Positions 7,993-12,741 of a DNA stretch of 12,741 bases are shown piece after piece (within the stretch, counting starts at the first letter, position 1; every line of letters begins with the position of its first letter). Location: contig JBFHTA010000102.1 of assembly GCA_041590855.1 (NCBI GenBank), positions 1 through 12,741 on the forward strand, read 5' to 3'. Source of the stretch: Litoribrevibacter sp041590855 (lineage in GTDB: Bacteria > Pseudomonadota > Gammaproteobacteria > Pseudomonadales > Litoribrevibacteraceae). The notes under the pieces were generated by a model. It ran no database searches and was not told where the DNA came from. It was given only the letters and a program-made list of their open reading frames with translations. The position numbers and the translations under genes were made by a program.

Positions 7993-8667
7993 ATGAAACC
8001 GAAACATTTGCCAGGTGGCGAAGAATACTTAAATGACTACTGGAAACTTCGCGACAGCTACATGAATGATCTTAAACATGATCGTGAACTCAGAAAAGAA
8101 AACAGAAAACGAATAGCCATCTACATCTTGCGTAAATTACTTTGGTCTTTTGGCTTTTTCCCGATCTTTCTGGCGGTGTGGATTCCTCTTTTGCTCTCTC
8201 ATTTCAATCTGGTTGTATTCTCTCAACAACTGATTGAATTATTCACCAGCTATCTCGCTCAGTCGCCTAACTTACAGGCTGCCACCAGTGAAAGCATCAT
8301 CATAGCCTGGGCTTCTATTGGCTGTATGTTTATGGTGTTTGACCTGGTCCTAACACCCTATCGCTCACCATTTGAAGAGCAGGCCGACGCCTACATGAAA
8401 GCCCGATACATGATGTTTTCAGAAATCATGAGCAAACAGAAGTCAACAAAAGGCGCTGTCCACACATCAGACCAGGAAGTAGCAGATCACGATATGCGCC
8501 CGGTCTATGAATGTGAAGACGATGTGGATGAAGAAATGATTACGTCATCTCATATTTCAATCGGCACGCCTAAACAACCCCAACGGTCTCAAGAAACCAC
8601 TGAATCAACAACACATTTACATAGTAATGTATCGGCAGCCAACAGCCCTTTACAAAGCAACTCATAA
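7993..8667 (+). CDS. uncharacterised two-transmembrane protein
   Basis: I do not recognise this 224-residue protein. It begins MKPKHLPGGEEYLNDYWKLR and has a highly charged N-terminal segment at 18-47. A hydrophobic hairpin follows, with spans at about 48-76 and 101-121. A short polar loop (FEEQADAYMKARYMMF, 127-142) comes next. The C-terminal ~75 residues are hydrophilic and Ser/Thr/Asp/Glu-rich with low complexity, probably disordered. Charge distribution suggests both termini in the cytoplasm. The start has a clear GAGG Shine-Dalgarno sequence. It is transcribed divergently from gspE, where some relatives (for example the Pseudomonas xcp locus) place the gspC/gspD pair. It has no resemblance to GspC (no HR or PDZ domain visible) or to a secretin. 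A link to secretion is only positional. Confidence 0.8.
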   Translation: MKPKHLPGGEEYLNDYWKLRDSYMNDLKHDRELRKENRKRIAIYILRKLLWSFGFFPIFLAVWIPLLLSHFNLVVFSQQLIELFTSYLAQSPNLQAATSESIIIAWASIGCMFMVFDLVLTPYRSPFEEQADAYMKARYMMFSEIMSKQKSTKGAVHTSDQEVADHDMRPVYECEDDVDEEMITSSHISIGTPKQPQRSQETTESTTHLHSNVSAANSPLQSNS

Positions 8668-8673
8668 AGGGCT
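8644..8673. terminator. hairpin between convergent genes
   Basis: AGCCCTTTA (8644-8652) and TAAAGGGCT (8665-8673) form a perfect 9-bp stem with a 12-base loop. The stem includes the TAA stop codon of the plus-strand gene and ends 9 bases before the stop of the facing reductase gene. No long T-tract follows on either side, so termination may be weak or Rho-assisted. The position between convergent genes favours a shared terminator. Confidence 0.45.
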
Positions 8674-8682
8674 CTTCCCAGA

Positions 8683-9603
8683 TTAGCCATGATCCATAAA
8701 CGCTAGTAATTGGTTTAGCATTTCGGTTTTCGGCATAGCAACTCCCTTGTGCTGTGCCGATTTGATAACAGACTCATAAATGGCTTGTAGCTCCATCGGA
8801 CGGCACTGATCGAAATCCCCTTTCATACTTGGAAAATATGGGGACATCCCATCGGTTAGTGTCATCAACTTGTCAGCAAAACCATTGTCCAACTGACATC
8901 CGTGAGCGTTAGCGGCAGTAATCACCTCTATCATAATGGCTTTAATCAGATCCCGACTTTTGGGGTCATCCAACATTTCCTTGGTGGTAGCATCCAAAAT
9001 AACAGACAACCCGTTGAACGGAACATTCCACACCAGTTTTTCCCAGCGAGCTTGTTCCAGAGAATCTGCCGTTTGAGTGGGTATATCAGCTTTGCTGAAC
9101 AAGTCCGCAACCAATGACACAGATGGGTCATTTACTTGACCCGCAAAACGGATGCTGCCGAAATCCTGATGCTCAATCACACCCGCTTCGGTTTTTTGTG
9201 AGCAGATAAAACACAAGCCACCCATGATTGAATGATTAGGGTAAAGACCGGCCAACTCCTGTTCCAACCCATAACCATTTTGCAACGTGCAAAGCACGGT
9301 ATTAGCGCCGACTACCGACTTCAGTATGCCAGCCAATGCCTGATTAGCCGTGGTTTTAAGTGTAATCAAAACGAGATCGCACACTGGCATATCAGAGGCA
9401 GAGCTATAGACATTGACCTCATCCAGATGGATATCATCGGCTTTAAGTGAAGCAACCCTTAACCCTTGCTGGCGAATGACATCGGCGTCAGATCGGGCCA
9501 AAAAATGAACCTCATTACCAGCGGCAGCGAGTTTGGCTCCGTAATATCCGCCAACCGCTCCTGTACCTATGATGGCAATGTTTTTAATACCTTTTACCGA
9601 CAT
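8683..9603 (-). CDS. panE: ketopantoate reductase family protein (2-dehydropantoate 2-reductase-like)
   Basis: Ketopantoate reductase makes pantoate from 2-dehydropantoate with NADPH, in the pantothenate/CoA pathway in the cytoplasm. The product is 306 residues, the usual length. The Rossmann nucleotide motif is IIGTGAVGGYYGAKL (11-25) with the glycines at 13, 15 and 18. The C-terminal domain carries the expected catalytic Lys189 in WEKLVWN with Asn193, and Glu271 in RPMELQAI, the counterparts of E. coli PanE Lys176, Asn180 and Glu256. A second Asn is at 197. The start ATG at 9603 has AGGGA upstream. No other pantothenate gene is nearby. Family members with other 2-oxoacid substrates exist, so the enzyme class is firm and the exact substrate is not. 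Confidence 0.85.
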   Translation of the reverse strand: MSVKGIKNIAIIGTGAVGGYYGAKLAAAGNEVHFLARSDADVIRQQGLRVASLKADDIHLDEVNVYSSASDMPVCDLVLITLKTTANQALAGILKSVVGANTVLCTLQNGYGLEQELAGLYPNHSIMGGLCFICSQKTEAGVIEHQDFGSIRFAGQVNDPSVSLVADLFSKADIPTQTADSLEQARWEKLVWNVPFNGLSVILDATTKEMLDDPKSRDLIKAIMIEVITAANAHGCQLDNGFADKLMTLTDGMSPYFPSMKGDFDQCRPMELQAIYESVIKSAQHKGVAMPKTEMLNQLLAFMDHG

Positions 9604-9713
9604 AAATGAAATCCCTGTAAGTTATTAACGACTAGAGGCTATTTTGGTTGCTGAGAACAGATTTTTCCAGCTAGGATTTGAGAATTAAAAATTATCAAAA
9701 AAGGATGGCACTA

Positions 9714-9866
9714 ATGGAAACGTCAGGAAGGAAAGCCTCTGAACTGAGGAAGATTTTAGAATTGATAGCTGCCATGAATCGAGTCTACGAACTCAGAGAA
9801 AAGAACTCGACTCATGACTTTGAAAAAAACTTAACGGAACTACCAAAAGACCGACAGTTGCATTAA
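9714..9866 (+). CDS. small uncharacterised helical protein
   Basis: The open frame codes for 50 residues, METSGRKASELRKILELI at its start, with AAGGA eight bases before the ATG at 9714. In-frame alternatives are an ATG at 9705 and a TTG at 9678, but the Shine-Dalgarno spacing fits 9714 best. The peptide is rich in Leu, Glu, Lys and Arg and is probably one or two amphipathic helices. There is no membrane segment and no recognised motif. Its TAA overlaps the stop of the facing arsenate reductase gene within the tetramer TTAA. Coding is plausible but not proven, since a frame of this length can occur by chance. Confidence 0.45.
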   Translation: METSGRKASELRKILELIAAMNRVYELREKNSTHDFEKNLTELPKDRQLH

Positions 9867-10285
9867 GCCGTTTCGAGCAACTGATGCTTTAGTTCTGCTA
9901 CTTTTTCTTTGATCTCATCCCTGATTTTATCAAACCCCTGAGCATCCAGGTGCTTAGGGTCAGGGATTTGCCAATCCTGAAATGAATCAGCCGCGATTTC
10001 CGGGCAAAAATCACCACATCCCATGGTAATAGCCAAATCAAATTGATGGGTAGGTAAGGATGAAATCGGCTTTGAAGAATGAGATGTCAGGTCGTACCCT
10101 GCTCGCTCCATGGAGGCTATTGCCTTGGGATTAACCACTCCTGATGGATTGGACCCACTGCTGTAGGATTCACATACATCAGAAAGCAGACTTTTAGCAA
10201 ACGCCTCAGCAATCTGGCTCCGACAGGAATTCTCTACACAAAGAAACAACACCTTTTTTGATGATACCACTCCAGTCTCAAACAT
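9863..10285 (-). CDS. arsC: arsenate reductase, low-molecular-weight phosphatase type
   Basis: Enzymes of this family reduce arsenate to arsenite with a three-cysteine relay and thioredoxin. The product is 140 residues. The phosphatase-like anion loop is CVENSCRS (Cys16 to Arg22, the CX5R form). The relay pair is Cys90 and Cys94 in TMGCGDFCPEI. The general-acid Asp109 is in DPKH. These features separate it from ordinary LMW protein tyrosine phosphatases and from the glutaredoxin-type ArsC of E. coli. The start ATG at 10285 has AAAGGAT upstream. No arsR, acr3 or arsB lies nearby, so it is an orphan; without a visible arsenite exporter a full resistance function is not certain. It follows yjbQ by about 90 bases on the same strand. 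Confidence 0.88.
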   Translation of the reverse strand: MFETGVVSSKKVLFLCVENSCRSQIAEAFAKSLLSDVCESYSSGSNPSGVVNPKAIASMERAGYDLTSHSSKPISSLPTHQFDLAITMGCGDFCPEIAADSFQDWQIPDPKHLDAQGFDKIRDEIKEKVAELKHQLLETA

Positions 10286-10317
10286 TTTTCATCCTTTCAT
10301 CAATAACCACGAATTTA

Positions 10318-10361
10318 TTCAATTGATTAGTCATCATGAAAAAATGATAGTTCAATTTGAA
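10318..10361. promoter_or_regulatory. palindromic sites upstream of the arsenate reductase
   Basis: Three short palindromes lie in the 89-base gap before arsC. They are TTCAATTGA (10318-10326), ATCAT and ATGAT around a 6-base centre (10333-10348), and TTCAATTTGAA (10351-10361). The two TTCAAT sites are 33 bases apart. TCAA/TTGA half-sites are common in ArsR/SmtB operators, so an ArsR-type site is a possible reading, but no arsR is present here and AT-rich DNA gives such motifs by chance. Confidence 0.25.
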
Positions 10362-10374
10362 AGATGAGTAGCTG

Positions 10375-10800
10375 TCAATCACACCCCTGGAAAGTTGCCA
10401 AAATCCGTCGGGCGCCACCATGATTACGATGTTCACCTAAGTAAATACCTTGCCAGGTGCCCAAGGCCAATCGACCATGCTGAATGGGGATCATCAGAGA
10501 CGGACCAACCAAAACCGTCTTAAGATGGGCCGGCATATCATCCGGCCCTTCGTAGGTATGTTCAAAATACGCAGCATTTTCAGGAACCATCACATTAAAA
10601 TGCGATTCCATGTCACGACGGACACTGGGATCACAGTTCTCATTAATGGTTAATGACGCCGACGTGTGTTGAATAAACAAGTTAACCAGCCCCATTTGAT
10701 AGCCTGATAGATGATCTTTCATATGATGCAGAAGTTCATCTGTGATGAGATGAAACCCTCTTGATTTTGGAGAAAGAACTATTTCCTGTTGTTTCCACAT
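10375..10800 (-). CDS. yjbQ: YjbQ family protein (UPF0047, secondary thiamine-phosphate synthase type)
   Basis: YjbQ proteins form a conserved trimeric family with a metal site; E. coli YjbQ shows a minor thiamine-phosphate synthase activity, and the true cellular role is unsettled. From the ATG at 10800 the product is 141 residues, as in relatives, and begins MWKQQEIVLSPKSRGFHL, matching the family N-terminus. Conserved segments are QHTSASLTINENCDP (44-58), DDMPAHLK (87-94) and LGTWQGIYLGEHRNHGG (113-129), which carry the invariant His, Asp and Glu residues. A TTG five codons upstream is in frame but would extend past the normal start. It follows the rhomboid gene by 46 bases and could be in the same transcript. 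Confidence 0.93.
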   Translation of the reverse strand: MWKQQEIVLSPKSRGFHLITDELLHHMKDHLSGYQMGLVNLFIQHTSASLTINENCDPSVRRDMESHFNVMVPENAAYFEHTYEGPDDMPAHLKTVLVGPSLMIPIQHGRLALGTWQGIYLGEHRNHGGARRILATFQGCD

Positions 10801-10846
10801 AACACTCTTTTCCAACCTGCTTGCACCAGGAAATACCTGATATCTA

Positions 10847-11935
10847 TTAACGCTTGATACTTACGCTTTCTTCAGCAAGAAAACGAACTACCGGGTTTCT
10901 TCGATAAACAAATGGCTTTAAAACTAAACCTATGCCTACCCCGACCAAAAGACCACCAATGTGTGCCCAGTAATCAATGCCCTGCACTCCGCTCACCATA
11001 CTCCAAACATTATCCAATACCAGCCATATGGCAAAATACCAAACGGCCGACAATTTTTTCTGATAGAAAACAAACATAAAACTCAGGCTGGCAAATCGGA
11101 ACCAGATCAGGTACATACCAAACAGGGCTGCAATGGCACCGCTAGCGCCAACACTTTGAATGGGGCTCCCCCAGTTAAAGGCCACACTGATCAAGCTGGC
11201 CGCGACACCACTGAAAAGATACAGACCTAAAAAACGCCAACGTCCAAGAACATCCTCCAGGTTGTCACCAATGACAAACAAAAAATACATATTCCCGAGC
11301 AGATGCATCCATCCGCCGTGCAAAAATGTCGCGGTCAACGGGGTCCATAGCTCGGTGCCACGGGAAATATCCAGAGGGCTACTGGCGAAATGACCAAAGA
11401 CCCACTCTGCCGACTCCGGCTGAATGGCATATCCTAGAAAGATTAAACAATTAACCAACACTAGCGCATAAGTCACCCATGGGGTGCGGTGTGGTTTGAG
11501 ATTATATTCAACCGGAAAACGGGATAACATCTGAAAGAGCCAGCTTTTTACAGAAACCTCTTTATTCAGGTCATCCAGTGCCTGGCGAATTCTTGGTGAA
11601 TGCTCGACCTTTTCAAGTTCATCAAAGTCGACCCATACACCATCACATACACGGCAAATATCGATTTCTACATCATAACCATTAAGCAGGCCAAAGCACT
11701 CCAGTTTTGAACAACCGTTAGGACATGAAAGCCGTGTTTTTGTCAGTTTGTCCCCAAGCAGTTGTTTGTAATCAGAGTTATCCTCGCCGTTGTCCACTTG
11801 AGATATCACAGCATTGAGCTGTCCCTCTTCGAACCACACACCAGCACACTGGCGACAAACATCCAGCTCCTCGCCGTGATGATGGGTGACATCCAACGCC
11901 TCCTTCTGACAATGCGGGCAGTACTTTACTGTCAT
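10847..11935 (-). CDS. rhomboid serine protease with two N-terminal zinc ribbons
   Basis: Rhomboids cleave substrates within or near their membrane spans. This 362-residue protein has two zf-TFIIB-like zinc ribbons first. The first uses Cys6, Cys9, Cys27 and Cys30 (CPHC, CRQC). The second uses Cys71, Cys75, Cys94 and Cys97 (CPNGC, CRVC). Both carry the GVWF/GVWV-type motif after the last cysteine pair. A linker with a conserved-looking amphipathic region (111-140) leads to about six or seven membrane spans from residue 152 to 340. The active site is complete: His211 and Asn215 in HLLGN, catalytic Ser265 in GASG, and His325 in WAHIGG. Spacing matches GlpG. Its ATG overlaps the stop of the upstream gene as TAATG, so the two are translationally coupled. 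The ribbons would lie in the cytoplasm and may bind nucleic acid or protein; their role is unknown. Confidence 0.92.
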   Translation of the reverse strand: MTVKYCPHCQKEALDVTHHHGEELDVCRQCAGVWFEEGQLNAVISQVDNGEDNSDYKQLLGDKLTKTRLSCPNGCSKLECFGLLNGYDVEIDICRVCDGVWVDFDELEKVEHSPRIRQALDDLNKEVSVKSWLFQMLSRFPVEYNLKPHRTPWVTYALVLVNCLIFLGYAIQPESAEWVFGHFASSPLDISRGTELWTPLTATFLHGGWMHLLGNMYFLFVIGDNLEDVLGRWRFLGLYLFSGVAASLISVAFNWGSPIQSVGASGAIAALFGMYLIWFRFASLSFMFVFYQKKLSAVWYFAIWLVLDNVWSMVSGVQGIDYWAHIGGLLVGVGIGLVLKPFVYRRNPVVRFLAEESVSIKR

Positions 11936-12546
11936 TATGCGGATACTCCCTTACCAGTCACGACCACCCTTTCAACCTCAACATCGTATTCTTTCAGTTC
12001 CTTTGCCAAGGTTTCAATATTACTCAGCAACTTTGGCAACACTTTCTTCTCAATACGGTCTAAAGCTGTTTTCATCAACTTAGATGCATGCGACGGGCCA
12101 TAAGTTTTAGCCTCCCTTTTACTGACAATGTCATCGACTTCTGCATAAAAACGACGTATTTCGCCCAGAAAATAACTAGGTGTTTCGAGAGTCGATTGAG
12201 AATACTTCATTGTCTCCCAAACATAGCGACTGATTTTAGGAGTATTCGCCCGAATTTGATGCATGGGAATGCCCCGACTTAAATAATTTGTATCGTATTC
12301 ACGCAAGATCCCCAGATTATCTTTTACTTCCTCATACAAAGACGCTCGTAAATAATAGTTATTTTGCTTAGACACCACTTCATCAAACAAAATGGCTTGC
12401 TGCAGACCCGCCTGTGCAGCGAGGAAAACCCCGGCAATGGTCGCAATAACCATTAATAGATGACCAACCCAAAAAGCGGAACTCGTTAGCTCAGAATGAT
12501 CCAGAGTATCGACTGGTTTACGAATAATAGATTTTGATAATGCCAT
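11935..12546 (-). CDS. uncharacterised single-pass membrane protein, partner of the rhomboid gene
   Basis: I do not recognise this 203-residue protein. It has a short basic N-terminus, one membrane span at about 24-46 (small-residue rich, including AGVFLAAQAG), and a soluble C-terminal domain of about 150 residues. The domain is mostly helical, with many Tyr and charged residues and a coiled-coil-like end (160-190). The positive-inside rule places the large domain in the periplasm. I chose the ATG at 12546, which has GGAAG upstream; ATG 12558 and GTG 12564 are also in frame but would coincide with the predicted transcription start. Its TAA overlaps the ATG of the rhomboid gene by one base. 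The coupling suggests a partner, regulator or substrate of the protease. Confidence 0.8.
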   Translation of the reverse strand: MALSKSIIRKPVDTLDHSELTSSAFWVGHLLMVIATIAGVFLAAQAGLQQAILFDEVVSKQNNYYLRASLYEEVKDNLGILREYDTNYLSRGIPMHQIRANTPKISRYVWETMKYSQSTLETPSYFLGEIRRFYAEVDDIVSKREAKTYGPSHASKLMKTALDRIEKKVLPKLLSNIETLAKELKEYDVEVERVVVTGKGVSA

Positions 12547-12564
12547 TTTGTCTTCCATGATCAC

Positions 12565-12593
12565 GATATAAAGAACGATAAAACGTATGTCAT
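12565..12593 (-). promoter_or_regulatory. candidate sigma70 promoter of the rhomboid operon
   Basis: On the minus strand ATGACA (12588-12593, 5/6 match to -35) is followed by exactly 17 bases and TATATC (12565-12570, 4/6 match to -10). Transcription would start near 12558, leaving a leader of about 12 bases with the GGAAG site before the ATG at 12546. It sits just downstream of the terminator at 12600-12625, as expected for a separate transcription unit. Confidence 0.5.
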
Positions 12594-12599
12594 ATAAAT

Positions 12600-12625
12600 A
12601 AAAAAGAGGCCAACTGGCCCCCTTT
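12600..12625 (-). terminator. intrinsic terminator ending a transcript from the right
   Basis: Read on the minus strand, AAAGGGGGCCA pairs with TGGCCTCTTTT over 11 positions (two G-U pairs) around a 2-base GT turn, and the run continues to six T residues. On the plus strand no T-run follows the hairpin. It would insulate the rhomboid operon from a gene to the right, which is either beyond the window or displaced by the inserted element next to it. Confidence 0.7.
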
Positions 12626-12631
12626 ATCTAG

Positions 12632-12741
12632 GGAGCCTCTGAATAAGTCCTTCTCTGCTCTGGCCTATAAGAGAAATGGCTATTTGAGGCGCGGTTTTGA
12701 AGGCATAACGGGTTACGTCAAAAAGCCGCAACAAAAAAGAG
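12632..12741. mobile_element. probable end of an IS5-type insertion sequence (rest outside window)
   Basis: The segment starting at 12632 reads GGAGCCTCTGAATAAGTCC. It resembles the terminal inverted repeats of the IS5 group as I remember them (the GGA...T..GAA.AAGTCC pattern; IS903 ends in a related TGAATAAATC). Directly before it stands CTAG (12628-12631), which fits the YTAR target that IS5 duplicates. The 110 bases up to the window end hold no convincing transposase code, consistent with the non-coding margin of such an element. The other end, the transposase and the second target copy are not visible, so this remains a probable call. Confidence 0.5.

Noticed and set aside
10827..10839. 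Inverted repeat CAGGAAATACCTG between the rhomboid gene and yjbQ
   Set aside because: Four-base arms only and no T-run; too weak to call a terminator, so yjbQ may be read through from the rhomboid gene.
12624..12740. Minus-strand open frame of 38 codons running in from the right edge and ending in TAA beside the terminator
   Set aside because: It could be the C-terminus of a host protein, but 38 open codons are not unusual by chance, the peptide matches nothing I know, and the region looks like an insertion sequence end. More sequence to the right would decide.
1..12741. CRISPR arrays, tRNA or rRNA genes, toxin-antitoxin pairs
   Set aside because: No regularly spaced repeats, no cloverleaf or rRNA-like sequence, and no recognisable toxin-antitoxin gene pair was seen on either strand.

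Overview
The window carries the major part of a type II secretion system (T2SS) operon plus a second, unrelated minus-strand cluster. It probably comes from a gammaproteobacterium. The gspE-F-G-H-I-J-K-L-M order, YjbQ, the Rossmann-type ketopantoate reductase and moderate GC (roughly mid-40s percent by eye) fit a marine or environmental member of the Pseudomonadales/Oceanospirillales type. The exact genus cannot be read from the sequence.

Positions 1-7711 (minus strand) hold gspE, gspF, gspG, gspH, gspI, gspJ, gspK, gspL and the 5' part of gspM, tightly packed with several overlapping or near-overlapping stop/start junctions. GspE is the cytoplasmic ATPase and GspF the inner-membrane core protein. 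GspG is the major pseudopilin and GspH/I/J/K are the minor tip pseudopilins. GspL and GspM form the inner-membrane platform that recruits GspE. gspC (inner-membrane connector) and gspD (outer-membrane secretin) are not next to gspE, where many relatives have them.

Positions 7712-7992 are a divergent intergenic region with two short palindromes and candidate promoters. It leads on the plus strand into an unrecognised two-transmembrane protein (7993-8667). A hairpin overlaps that gene's stop codon.

Positions 8683-11935 (mostly minus strand) hold a ketopantoate reductase family gene, a small plus-strand ORF, an orphan thioredoxin-type arsenate reductase, YjbQ, and a rhomboid intramembrane protease carrying two N-terminal zinc ribbons. 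The rhomboid gene overlaps by one base an upstream gene for a single-pass membrane protein (11935-12546) that I do not recognise. This pair looks translationally coupled and is the most interesting part of the window. A promoter with 17-bp spacing can be seen just upstream of it.

The right edge holds a strong minus-strand intrinsic terminator (12600-12625). Next to it is what looks like one end of an IS5-type insertion sequence inserted at a CTAG target; the element runs out of the window.
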